This document shows positions 27,544 to 35,988 of a stretch of 64,000 nt of DNA, piece after piece. This stretch comes from Pelagibacterium limicola (GTDB lineage: Bacteria; Pseudomonadota; Alphaproteobacteria; Rhizobiales; Devosiaceae). Positions within the stretch are counted from its first letter, which is position 1. Each line of letters starts with the position of its first letter. A program made the translations under genes and the position numbers. The notes below the pieces were generated by a model, which saw only the letters and a list, made by a program, of their open reading frames with translations, was not told where the DNA came from and ran no database searches. The stretch covers positions 124,001-188,000 of the forward strand of contig NZ_JADQDB010000003.1 of the NCBI RefSeq assembly GCF_015694405.1, read 5' to 3'.

Positions 27544-28260
27544 CTAATCCTGGCGCGTCCCTTTGAAACCACGCGCAATAAGATAGGTCTCAGCAGATTC
27601 CGCCCGGCTTGATGGCGGCTTGGCATGGAAGGTGGACGCAAAGTTGCGTTTAAGCATGGCAAGAAGCTCATGCTCGGTACCGCCTTGGAAAACCTTGGCG
27701 AGGAACGTCCCGCCCGGCGCCAGGACATCAAGGGCGAAATCGGCGGCGATTTCGACAAGCGCGACAATGCGCAAGTGGTCCGTCGCCTTGTGACCCGTGG
27801 TTGGCGCGGCCATGTCGGACAGCACAATGTCGGCCTTGTGCCCGCCAAGCGCATCGATAAGCGCCTGCGGGGCGTCATCGTCCGTAAAATCCTTCTGGAG
27901 CAAAAACGCACCCGGCACGGGGTCCATTTCGAGGTAGTCGATCCCGACCACCGTAGGATTTTCAGGATCCGATTTTACCGCCTTAGCCGCCACCTGACAC
28001 CAGCCGCCGGGCGCGGCGCCCAGATCGACCACACGCATCCCGGGCTTCAAAAGCCCGTACTTTTCGTCGAGTTCGAGAAGTTTGTATGCTGAACGCGCGC
28101 GAAAGCCCTCGGCGCGGGCACGGGCGACATAAGGATCGTTCAACTGGCGCTGCAGCCAGAGGGTCGATGATGTTGTGCGCTTGCGGGCTGTCTTCACGCG
28201 GGTCTTGAGGTCGCGTTCGCTGCGGCGGCCGCTGCCCTTTCCCGTGGGCTTATTTGGCAA
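27544..28260 (-). CDS. rlmE: 23S rRNA 2'-O-methyltransferase RlmE (FtsJ/RrmJ)
   Basis: 238 residues. It methylates U2552 of 23S rRNA. The AdoMet loop [14 protein letters not shown], the catalytic Asp in [11 protein letters not shown] and the catalytic Lys in FLAKVFQGG are intact, and the opening [20 protein letters not shown] is the usual RNA-binding start. A TTG at 28260 is chosen because GGGGAGG lies five bases ahead of it. This puts the start inside the end of ppx/gppA (11-base overlap), so the genes are coupled. A longer reading to 28308 has no SD. Confidence 0.93.
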   Translation of the reverse strand: MPNKPTGKGSGRRSERDLKTRVKTARKRTTSSTLWLQRQLNDPYVARARAEGFRARSAYKLLELDEKYGLLKPGMRVVDLGAAPGGWCQVAAKAVKSDPENPTVVGIDYLEMDPVPGAFLLQKDFTDDDAPQALIDALGGHKADIVLSDMAAPTTGHKATDHLRIVALVEIAADFALDVLAPGGTFLAKVFQGGTEHELLAMLKRNFASTFHAKPPSSRAESAETYLIARGFKGTRQD

Positions 28261-29455
28261 TGCGGCCTCCCCGTTGGCTACGGAACGGCCGGCCGCGCTT
28301 CCACACACGATCTTCCGACATCATCGATATCAGAATGCCCTCCCTCAGGCCGCGATCCGCAACGCGGATGCGCTGGCAGGGCCATTCGCGGCGGATGGCC
28401 TCGAAAATCGCACAGCCCGGGATAACGAGGTCGGCCCGTTCCCTGCCGATGCACGGGTTGGCCATGCGGCGCTCATAACTCATGGCGAGCAGCACGCGCA
28501 TTGTCGCATCCACGTCCTCGGACCGCATCCAAAGGCCATCGACCTTGGAGCGTTCATAACGATCGAGCCCCAGATGAAGTCCGGCAAGCGTCGTCACGGT
28601 ACCCGAGGTGCCCAAAAACGGGATGGGGTGCGAGGCGAGCATCGCACGCAGCTTTTCGCGGCCGCGGAACTGGCGTAACTGGTGGCTGACATGGGCAACC
28701 ATCGCCTCGAATATTTCGGGGGTGACATCGACGCCCCCGAACTTTTCGGCAATCGAGACGACGCCCACGGGCAGAGACTGCCATGACCTGATCGAGGAAG
28801 CCGTCTTCCCCTGATTCTTGGGGCGGCCGCCGCGGAAATCGAGCCAGGCGAGTTCCGACGAGCCGCCGCCGATATCGAACAGCAAAGCCCCCGGCGCATC
28901 GAACTCGATAAGGTCCGCGCAGCCGGTGACGGCAAGTTCAGCCTCCGTCTTCCGGTCAACCACCTCGAAGTCGAGGCCGACCTCTCGCTTTACACGACTG
29001 AGAAAAGTCTGGGAATTATCCGCCGAGCGGCAGGCCTCGGTTGCGATAATGCGGGCACGCACGCCTTCGTACTGGGCAAGCTTGCCGCGGCATAGCTTGA
29101 GCGCCTCAATGGTGCGGTCCATTGCCGCCTCCGAGAGACGGCCAGTCTGAGAGAGCCCTTCCCCGAGCCTCACGATCCTCGAAAACCCGTCGAGCACGCG
29201 GAATCCGTTTTCCGTGGGATGCGCGATCAGCAGGCGGCAATTATTGGTCCCAAGGTCGAGAGCGGCATAAACAGGCGCACGCTTTTTTCGCGTGTCCTGC
29301 GGCCTTGGGGGGTGAGTCCGCCTGGGGTCCCGGCCAATCCCGCTGCCGCGGGATTTACGGGCACCCTGCCCATGCCCGCCAAATGTTGCGGGCACAGTTT
29401 CCGCAGGCACTCCATCGGCCTGCGAAAGGGCGACGGACCGATCGGAATCGGTCAC
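28250..29455 (-). CDS. Ppx/GppA exopolyphosphatase-family phosphatase
   Basis: 401 residues from a GTG at 29455 that has GGAG eight bases upstream. A roughly 55-residue basic, low-complexity N-terminus precedes the ASKHA-fold domain. Phosphate-binding loops are [16 protein letters not shown] and [14 protein letters not shown]; the central [11 protein letters not shown] block is also present. Family members hydrolyse polyphosphate or pppGpp. No C-terminal HD domain is present, as in the short Ppx/GppA form that is common beside rlmE in alphaproteobacteria. Confidence 0.92.
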   Translation of the reverse strand: MTDSDRSVALSQADGVPAETVPATFGGHGQGARKSRGSGIGRDPRRTHPPRPQDTRKKRAPVYAALDLGTNNCRLLIAHPTENGFRVLDGFSRIVRLGEGLSQTGRLSEAAMDRTIEALKLCRGKLAQYEGVRARIIATEACRSADNSQTFLSRVKREVGLDFEVVDRKTEAELAVTGCADLIEFDAPGALLFDIGGGSSELAWLDFRGGRPKNQGKTASSIRSWQSLPVGVVSIAEKFGGVDVTPEIFEAMVAHVSHQLRQFRGREKLRAMLASHPIPFLGTSGTVTTLAGLHLGLDRYERSKVDGLWMRSEDVDATMRVLLAMSYERRMANPCIGRERADLVIPGCAIFEAIRREWPCQRIRVADRGLREGILISMMSEDRVWKRGRPFRSQRGGRIAK

Positions 29456-29853
29456 TGGTCGATCTCCAAGCTGCCCGGTCGCCCGCTCGATCGGCCTTCG
29501 AGGTGATCGCTTTTCGTCCCCCGAAACCCGCACTGGCGCCCATTGGCAGACGCGTTTCATGTTCGTCGATCAAGGTAGTGCATCGCGACGCGCAACGCAA
29601 TCGTGACAATCAGGCCGAATGGCTGACGTCAATTTATCGCCACAAAACGCCTGTTTATGCCGCTCACGCATTGGGGGGCAGCGCTGACGGGCGCACTCTC
29701 TTTGCCGTGGGCATAGGGTCCCGTGACGCTGCCTGACCGAGCGGACGGCATTCGCCGTCGATGGTTCAAACCAGACAGGTATCGAGCAGCGTACCGGCGC
29801 TTCTGGCATTCATCTGGATCAGTCCAGGCGCCGCCATCAGGGACTAGAGTTAT
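29456..29853. other. Gap between ppx/gppA and the small secreted protein gene
   Basis: 398 bases with no convincing gene on either strand; the open readings here overlap non-coding composition. It must hold the promoters of the two divergent genes, but no clear boxes were identified. Confidence 0.4.
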
Positions 29854-30270
29854 ATGCGTATGATCCTTTCCGCCGTGCTCGCGGCGGTAGCCTTCTTTTC
29901 GTTCGCCGGCGCCGGGCAGACCCGCGATGCCCAATCCGTCATCAACACCATGCTTGCCGAACTCGGAGAACGCCGCCCTCAAGGCTGTCCGAGCCGGTGG
30001 TGCGCCTGCTACATGGACACCGTTCTTGCCCGCCTGGGCCTCCAGCCGCACGGCACCAACAAGGCGCGAGACTTCGCATCTTATGGCAACGAAGCAGAGC
30101 CTGGCGCGGTCGGGGCGATCATGGTCATGTCCAATCACGTGGGCGTCGTCGTCGGCGAATGCGATAACGGGCACGTGCAGATCGTTTCGGGCAACTACTC
30201 CAACCAGGTGGCCCTGGGTTGCTACAACCCCAGTCGCGCCATTGCATGGCGGGTACCCGTCCGGCACTGA
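29854..30270 (+). CDS. Small secreted CHAP/NlpC-P60-like amidase (TIGR02594-type)
   Basis: 138 residues with a Sec signal peptide (about 1-21). The mature part has a papain-like cell-wall amidase pattern: Cys in GCPSRWCACYMDTVL (C45, C50, C52), His95 in VMSNHVGVVVG and a polar residue in SGNYSNQ. It matches the short TIGR02594/CHAP-like proteins, which probably cleave peptidoglycan peptides in the periplasm. Which of the three cysteines is catalytic cannot be said with certainty. It stands alone before tRNA-Gln. Confidence 0.72.
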   Translation: MRMILSAVLAAVAFFSFAGAGQTRDAQSVINTMLAELGERRPQGCPSRWCACYMDTVLARLGLQPHGTNKARDFASYGNEAEPGAVGAIMVMSNHVGVVVGECDNGHVQIVSGNYSNQVALGCYNPSRAIAWRVPVRH

Positions 30271-30341
30271 AATCATGATCGGCAAAGTTCAATTGCGGGC
30301 TTGAAATCGCCACCGTGTGCCGCTAAACAGGCGCCACACTG

Positions 30342-30363
30342 AAGCGGGCGCCACCGCCCGCTT
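30342..30363 (+). terminator. Hairpin terminator before tRNA-Gln
   Basis: A perfect stem, AAGCGGGC (30342-30349) with GCCCGCTT (30356-30363), around GCCACC. It ends four bases before the tRNA. Without a T run it is a plausible but not certain terminator for the upstream small gene. Confidence 0.5.
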
Positions 30364-30367
30364 GTGC

Positions 30368-30441
30368 TGGGGAATAGGTTAACGGTAGACCCACGGACTC
30401 TGACTCCGTTAGTCCTGGTTCGAATCCAGGTTCCCCAGCCA
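30368..30441 (+). tRNA. tRNA-Gln (anticodon CTG), CCA encoded
   Basis: A cloverleaf can be drawn by eye. The acceptor stem TGGGGAA pairs with TTCCCCA; the D-arm holds AGGTTAACGGTAGA; the anticodon stem ACGGA/TCCGT flanks loop CTCTGAC with anticodon CTG at 30400-30402; and the T-arm holds CCTGGTTCGAATCCAGG. Discriminator G at 30438 is followed by a genomic CCA. It reads CAG codons. Confidence 0.96.
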
Positions 30442-30951
30442 GACTCTCAGCAAAAACTATTTCCTCCCAAAGGCTTAAGCCGGCTTTCGCCGGTGAAATC
30501 GTGGGCTTTCCCACCGGTTTGGCCACCAGCTTGACCATCCCACTGACGGCCCTTGATTCGATGTCGATGAACCTATGGCTAACCTAGATCGCATCCGCGA
30601 AGCGTGCTGTCGATTGCAAGTACGGTCTCGACTCGCTCTTCTCGATCCAGGAAGAAGCAAATGGCCCGATTTGCTTTTGCGTCAAAGGACGCTTGGTTTC
30701 AACCGTCTTTCCAGTATTCCAAGCGGCACGGCACGGGCCGTAGCATCATATCGAGACTATCCCATTTCAGTTCTCTTTGGCCTTGATTGGCCGAAGGAGA
30801 ACTGATTGGGGCGGCTTGCATCGGTGGGGCCGAAGGCGGATTGTCGGCTTGGATAGAAGAACTAAATATGCCATCATTTGCCGCCCGTGCCGGGTAACCC
30901 CGTTCGACACTTTGGGCTCACGCGACCACTGCCTGACCAAACAATTCTATC
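30442..30951. other. Gene-poor, lower-GC stretch behind tRNA-Gln
   Basis: 510 bases with no recognised gene and visibly lower GC than the flanks. Short frames exist on both strands but show no family signature. A weak hairpin, CCGGC-tttc-GCCGG (30480-30493), may end the tRNA transcript. The site just behind a tRNA and in front of an accessory gene block is typical of an old integration point, but no integrase or direct repeat of the tRNA 3' end was found. Confidence 0.4.
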
Positions 30952-33900
30952 TTAGAATGGGTAATGCTGATTTGGGTCCTCAATAGTAACCCAGCGAAGG
31001 TCAGTAAACTCGGCAATACCCGCCTTGCCGCCAAAGCGGCCATAGCCACTGCCCTTTACGCCGCCGAACGGCATTTGCGGTTCGTCGTGCACCGTGGGGC
31101 CGTTGATGTGGCAAATACCCGTCTCGAGCTGTTCGGCAATCTTGAGTGCGCGCTGTATGTTACGGCTGAAGACCGCCGATGAGAGGCCATATTCCGTATC
31201 ATTGGCAACCTTGACGGCCTCCTCATCGCCCGACACCCGGATGACGGGTTTGACCGGGCCAAACGACTCTTCGATATAAATGCGCATGTCGGCACGGACA
31301 TTGTCGACCAGAGTCGCGTTAACCACCGATCCTTCGCGATAGCCCCCCGCGACGATATTGCCGCCCCTGTTGCGGGCGTCGGCTATGAACTCCTCCATGC
31401 GCTCGGCCGCGCTGGGTTCAACGAGCGAGCCAAGCACAACCTGCCCGCGTGGATCTCCGGCCAGCAAACCCTTTGCCTTTTCGGCGAGTTTGGAAACGAA
31501 CGCGTCCGCGACCTTCTCGTCGACGATGATGCGTTCCGTGGACATGCAAATCTGGCCCTGATTCATGTAGGAGCCGAACGCCGCAGCATTGACCGCCGCA
31601 TCCAGATCCGCGTCATCGAGCACAATGAAAGGGGCTTTTCCGCCCAGCTCGAGCAAAGCGGGTTTGAGATGGCGACCGCAAAGTTCGCCGATGATCTTGC
31701 CAACACGGGTAGAGCCGGTGAAGTTGACGCGTCGTACGGCCGGATGCGCAATGAGCGCTTCAACGATCTTGGGTGCGTCTTCGGGCGCGTTGGAGATCAC
31801 GTTGATAACCCCCTTGGGTAGCCCGGCCTCGGTCAAAACTTCGCCTATAAGTCGATGTGTTGCTGGACAGGCTTCGGAGCTTTTGAGCACCACAGTGTTG
31901 CCACAGGCAATCGGCATGGCGACGGCACGCACACCCAGTATGACCGGCGCGTTCCACGGTGCCATGCCAACGCAGACGCCTGCCGCACGGCGCATGGCCA
32001 TGGCAAGATTCCCTGGTTTGTCCGAAGGAATGATTTCGCCACCGATCTGGGTCGTCATAGAGGCTGCCTCGGTCAGGATCTTGGCGGCAAACATGACGTT
32101 GAACGCGCCCCATGGACCGGTCGAGCCGGTTTCCTCGGTCATCAGGCGCGCGAAGTCATCCGACCGGCTCTTGAGGATATCGGCGGCCTTTAGCAGTATT
32201 TCACGGCGCTCGCTCGGACCGGTTTTGGACCAGGCTGGGAAGGCTGCCTGGGCAGCTTCAACAGCCTTGACAGCGTCATCAACTGCTGCCGCCGCAGCGC
32301 GCGTTGCAACCCGGCCGGTAAAAGGATCGTTACGTTCAAATGTGGCGCCACCGGTTGCTCCGCGATCCTCGCCGTCGATCAGAAGTCTTTGGTCCATAAT
32401 CTTGCTCTCCTCTGTCGGGTGTGTGCTGCTCGGCGTGGTCTCCGATGTGGCAATGGCTCGGGGTTCCGATTGCTGCTTGGGCGCTGGTGCAACGGCACCT
32501 TCCGCAAGGTGCGGTACCCAAACATCGAGAACCGCTGATCTGTTTTCGTAACGCACAGCGCGGAGTGCCGTAACAATTGCATCGTCAAGCTGACTGCGGT
32601 CGGTCACCTTGATCGCAAGGGCTCCACCCGCAGCCGCGGCGATCCCGCCATAGTCGGCCGGCTCGTCGAAAGTGACATCCACAGTGTCGGCCCGGCTCGC
32701 ATATCCGTCCGGATGAACGGCGAGCGCTGAAAGACGCGGCGACTTCCAGCCGCGATTGTTGAAAACGACCTGAAGGATGGGAGCTTTGTACCGCCGGGAC
32801 ATCCAGTGGACGCTCGAAGGCACCGAGAACATATAGGACCCATCACCTGTCAGCGCGACGATCGTCTTGTCCGGATAGGCGAGCTTGGCCCCCAAGGCGG
32901 CCCCGCCATTCCAGCCTAGCGAGCCCCCACCACTGGTAAATAGGCTTCCGGGCTTATCGAGCTGCAGGTGATCGCCGATTGTGTGATAATGCGAGATGCC
33001 TTCGCTGATATAAATCGCGTCCTCGCCAATATGGCGGCGAAGGGCGGCGACGAGCACTTCGCCCGTGAGCGATTCATTCTGCTCAAGCGCACTAAGCCGT
33101 TGCCGGCGTTGCTCATGCAGATTTGCATAGTGGCTACGGCGTTCGGACAGAACCGGGTCGTCCAGATGCAGCGTTTCGCAACGGCGATTGATCTGCTTGA
33201 GCGCAGTCGCTGCGTCAGCGCGATAGGAACGTCGGGTGGGGAAGTGCCAGAGCGGCATCTGCTGTTTGAGTGGATCGATATCGATGTGATGGATGATGGC
33301 ATCATCCTTGGGACGGCTGACCGCAGGGATCCAGGGAATGTCGCTATCGATCAGCAACACGACGTCGGCTTCCGCCAGCACCGGATTCTGCACCGGCTGG
33401 TTCCACTGATTGCCCTGATGGAGCGGATTGCTCGCCGGGAAATTGACGTAGTTGGGGACGGATTCCAGAACAGCGATGCCCAGCCGGTCGCAGAGTTTCA
33501 CCAGCTCGGCGACCGCTTCGGGCCTGCGCCCCAGATATGAGGTGATAACTAGAGGGCGCCGCGCCCGCATAAGGTCACCAAGGATGTCTTCCACGCTGTC
33601 GTCAGATAGCGCCGTAAGTGCGGGCGGGCGGAAATCGATCCGTTGGCGAACCTCGGGGACCTCCTCTTCCATAACCTCTCGTGAGCCCATGAGATAGACG
33701 GGACCCTTGGGGTCTGCATAAGCGAATTTCAGCGCCCGCTCGACCAACTGGCCGATGTTGCGTCCTGCCCGTATCTCATTGTCATAGCGCATATAGCCGC
33801 GCACGATACCGCGCTGGTCGTGTACGTCCTGTATCCACTGGATGAATTCGTTTCTGCTGCCCTTGTATTCGCCTGACTGGGTACTAGGAGAACTTCCGGC

Positions 33901-34209
33901 AAATATCAGTACGGGAACGCGCCCCTTGTCGGCGTTGTGCACGGCGCCAGCAAGCGCCTGCGTGCCGCATTCTACGTGAACAATCACCGCCTGAGCGCGT
34001 CCGGTTGTCTGTGCAAAGCCATGCGCGGCCGATAGGGCGACCATCTCATTAGGGCAAATGATGATCTCGGGTACCTTTTTGCCCGTCGCACGCGCAAATG
34101 CGATGCCTTCGATCAGCGCAGGGTGGTCGCTGCCCCAATTCGCGAAAATATACGATACACCGGCCTCAACGAGAGCGTCGAGAAAGGCGCTGCTGGCAGT
34201 ATAGGTCAT
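30952..34209 (-). CDS. Natural fusion: ThDP-dependent 2-oxoacid decarboxylase-like enzyme + aldehyde dehydrogenase
   Basis: 1085 residues in one uninterrupted frame. Residues 1-570 are a thiamine-diphosphate enzyme of the acetolactate synthase/benzoylformate decarboxylase superfamily: cofactor-activating E55 in PNEMVALSAAHG, and the metal/ThDP motif GDGS (455-458) ending NN (484-485). Residues 571-604 are a Ser/Thr/Pro/Gln-rich linker. Residues 605-1085 are a complete NAD(P)-aldehyde dehydrogenase with PWN753, FTGST (830-834), E854 in LELGGK and catalytic C888 in GQICMS. The ALDH Met605 (at 32397) is preceded by a perfect SD (GAGGAG), so separate ALDH may also be made. Together the parts could turn a 2-oxo acid into the shorter carboxylate through a bound aldehyde, as MdlC and MdlD do for phenylglyoxylate (inference). 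The MarR gene lies 20 bases upstream. Confidence 0.93.
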   Translation of the reverse strand: MTYTASSAFLDALVEAGVSYIFANWGSDHPALIEGIAFARATGKKVPEIIICPNEMVALSAAHGFAQTTGRAQAVIVHVECGTQALAGAVHNADKGRVPVLIFAGSSPSTQSGEYKGSRNEFIQWIQDVHDQRGIVRGYMRYDNEIRAGRNIGQLVERALKFAYADPKGPVYLMGSREVMEEEVPEVRQRIDFRPPALTALSDDSVEDILGDLMRARRPLVITSYLGRRPEAVAELVKLCDRLGIAVLESVPNYVNFPASNPLHQGNQWNQPVQNPVLAEADVVLLIDSDIPWIPAVSRPKDDAIIHHIDIDPLKQQMPLWHFPTRRSYRADAATALKQINRRCETLHLDDPVLSERRSHYANLHEQRRQRLSALEQNESLTGEVLVAALRRHIGEDAIYISEGISHYHTIGDHLQLDKPGSLFTSGGGSLGWNGGAALGAKLAYPDKTIVALTGDGSYMFSVPSSVHWMSRRYKAPILQVVFNNRGWKSPRLSALAVHPDGYASRADTVDVTFDEPADYGGIAAAAGGALAIKVTDRSQLDDAIVTALRAVRYENRSAVLDVWVPHLAEGAVAPAPKQQSEPRAIATSETTPSSTHPTEESKIMDQRLLIDGEDRGATGGATFERNDPFTGRVATRAAAAAVDDAVKAVEAAQAAFPAWSKTGPSERREILLKAADILKSRSDDFARLMTEETGSTGPWGAFNVMFAAKILTEAASMTTQIGGEIIPSDKPGNLAMAMRRAAGVCVGMAPWNAPVILGVRAVAMPIACGNTVVLKSSEACPATHRLIGEVLTEAGLPKGVINVISNAPEDAPKIVEALIAHPAVRRVNFTGSTRVGKIIGELCGRHLKPALLELGGKAPFIVLDDADLDAAVNAAAFGSYMNQGQICMSTERIIVDEKVADAFVSKLAEKAKGLLAGDPRGQVVLGSLVEPSAAERMEEFIADARNRGGNIVAGGYREGSVVNATLVDNVRADMRIYIEESFGPVKPVIRVSGDEEAVKVANDTEYGLSSAVFSRNIQRALKIAEQLETGICHINGPTVHDEPQMPFGGVKGSGYGRFGGKAGIAEFTDLRWVTIEDPNQHYPF

Positions 34210-34229
34210 CGAAAGCCCTCCCTTGAAGT

Positions 34230-34715
34230 TTATGCGGTTTCGACGGCGGCTTGCTGTGCTGCCTGAAGCGTGGTCTCCACGCTGAGTGCGTCCTGGATGC
34301 GTTTGAGCATCGATATCAAATCGGACTTGTTCTCCGGACCCACGATTTGATCGAGAAGTGCGTCATGAACGACGGCAAGGTCTTCGAGACGGGCCAGATG
34401 CGTTTTACCCGCTGAAGTCAGTTCGATCCGATAGCTGCGCCGGTCGACATCGGATCGTTGACGCTGGACATAGCCCTTGCGCGAGAGTTCGCTGAGCGTT
34501 GAGGTCAGTGTCGAGGTGTCCCGTGCCGACGCCCTGCTTAGTTCGCCCTGGGTCAAACCCGGATTGCGGGCAATTATGCTCAGAATTGTATAATGCCCCG
34601 GCTTCAGGTCAGGATCCCCGAAGCGGCGCCTGATCGCGGCAAAGCTCGCCTCCTGAGCGAGCCGAAGATGATAGGCGATGGTCTGTTCTACTGCAACGGG
34701 CCGTGCACTGGGCAT
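34230..34715 (-). CDS. MarR-family transcriptional regulator
   Basis: 161 residues with the MarR winged-helix pattern: HYTILSIIARNPGLTQGELSR, DTSTLTSTLSELSRKGYVQR, then the wing SDVDRRSYRIELTSAGK. MarR proteins are dimeric repressors released by phenolic or other small ligands. It is the first gene of a two-gene unit with the decarboxylase-ALDH fusion, and two tandem palindromes lie just upstream of it. It therefore most likely represses itself and the fusion gene (inference). Confidence 0.93.
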   Translation of the reverse strand: MPSARPVAVEQTIAYHLRLAQEASFAAIRRRFGDPDLKPGHYTILSIIARNPGLTQGELSRASARDTSTLTSTLSELSRKGYVQRQRSDVDRRSYRIELTSAGKTHLARLEDLAVVHDALLDQIVGPENKSDLISMLKRIQDALSVETTLQAAQQAAVETA

Positions 34716-34758
34716 CCGCCTCCCTCCCCTTTTTGGCCTGCCTTCTCGGCGGCATGAT

Positions 34759-34800
34759 TAGTTTGATATCAAACTATAAATTTAGTTTGATGGCAAACCA
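34759..34800. promoter_or_regulatory. Tandem MarR operators
   Basis: An 18-base perfect palindrome, TAGTTTGATATCAAACTA (34759-34776), is followed after six bases by an imperfect copy, TAGTTTGATGGCAAACCA (34783-34800). Their centres are 24 bases apart. They lie 44 bases upstream of the MarR start in an AT-rich promoter-like stretch. Palindromes of this size are typical MarR sites. Confidence 0.7.
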
Positions 34801-34898
34801 ATATTTTTCTTAGGAACCGGCCGAGTAACAGGAGGTCTATGGGAAATCGAAGATCGCGCCTCGCCGAACACGGCCTGACATGACCGACCGTACGAGCC

Positions 34899-35831
34899 TT
34901 ACTCGTCAGGCACCTCAAGGAGTTTTTCGCGATGGTTCCACACGATCTGCAGCACCCATTGCACAAAAGGGTCCAAAGTGCTGCGCTGATGCCACACGAC
35001 TGAAAGCTTCACCGGCGGCAGGCGTATCGGGGCTTTATGGATGGCAATTCGCCGTTGGTTGCCGAGCCATTCTGCAGGTTTGCGTGGCAGGGTCGCCAGA
35101 AGATCACTGCGCGAAGCCAGATGCAGTGCTGTGACATAATGGGGTACTGAGATCGCAATGCGGCGACGTTGCAGGGTATTGTCGAGATGGGCCTCGATCG
35201 GGTCGGCCTGCAGTCCCTGGTTGACGAGCGATATGTGGCTCGCGGCGAAATAACTGGCCTCGGTCAAGGGCCCAAACTTTTCCGTCCAGTCCGATCGGCT
35301 GACGACAACGACGTCGCCTGTCATCAAGACCGTTTTGTGCAGACCTTCAGCAACCTCACGAAACGGGGCAATGGCAAGATCCAAATCTCCACGAGCAAGC
35401 ATCCCCGGGGCTTCTATCGGGCCGGCGTGCACAAATTGTATTTTTGCGCGTGGCGCTTGTGCCTGAAATATTTCGAGCAGGTGCGGCGCGAGCGTAATTG
35501 TGGCGAACTGGTACGTGCCAATGCGCAGCGTGCGATCCGATTTCGTCGGATCGAAACTGCGTTCTCCTGCGATAATGCCGCCTAGCCGATCAAGCACATC
35601 CTGGATGGTCGGCGCCAGTGCATTCGCCTTTTCGGTCGGCGCCATGCCTGACGCCGTGCGTACAAAAAGTGGGTCGTCGAAAATGACCCGCAGGCGACCA
35701 AGCGACTGGCTTAGTGCCGATTGGGTCAATCCGCAGCGCACTGCCGCACGGGTCAGATGACCTTCGCTGTGGATGACCTGAAACGCTATCAGCAACTTGA
35801 TGTCGAGTTGCCGCAGCAATGATGAATACAT
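34899..35831 (-). CDS. LysR-family transcriptional regulator
   Basis: 310 residues. The N-terminal HTH (LDIKLLIAFQVIHSEGHLTRAA, then GLTQSALSQSLGRLR) and an effector-binding domain from about residue 95 (RTLRIGTYQFATITLAPHLL) show the NodD/LeuO/LinR-like branch. It is divergent from the M24-ABC operon and shares with it a control region holding a perfect inverted repeat, so it probably regulates that operon in response to its substrate (inference). Confidence 0.93.
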   Translation of the reverse strand: MYSSLLRQLDIKLLIAFQVIHSEGHLTRAAVRCGLTQSALSQSLGRLRVIFDDPLFVRTASGMAPTEKANALAPTIQDVLDRLGGIIAGERSFDPTKSDRTLRIGTYQFATITLAPHLLEIFQAQAPRAKIQFVHAGPIEAPGMLARGDLDLAIAPFREVAEGLHKTVLMTGDVVVVSRSDWTEKFGPLTEASYFAASHISLVNQGLQADPIEAHLDNTLQRRRIAISVPHYVTALHLASRSDLLATLPRKPAEWLGNQRRIAIHKAPIRLPPVKLSVVWHQRSTLDPFVQWVLQIVWNHREKLLEVPDE

Positions 35832-35866
35832 GCCAACCTCCTTACCCCTGCCCGCTCCTCCTGCAA

Positions 35867-35889
35867 CATCATTAGTATTATCAATGATG
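35867..35889. promoter_or_regulatory. Candidate LysR box, CATCATT-N9-AATGATG
   Basis: A perfect inverted repeat with 7-base arms (35867-35873 and 35883-35889) and a nine-base spacer. It contains T-N11-A spacing and lies 36 bases upstream of the LysR start in the divergent control region. Confidence 0.5.
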
Positions 35890-35988
35890 CTTCGTTAGGT
35901 AAATGAATTTGACGAATGAGAGGCAGTGCCAGAAGCTGCCCAGAAAGTGATGCTCCGAGCATCCCGAATTAGGCGGAGGAAATATCTG

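Noticed and set aside
29629-30285. Minus-strand frame of 218 residues over the small secreted protein
   Set aside because: The plus-strand gene has a signal peptide and conserved Cys/His pattern; the minus frame has no recognisable domain.
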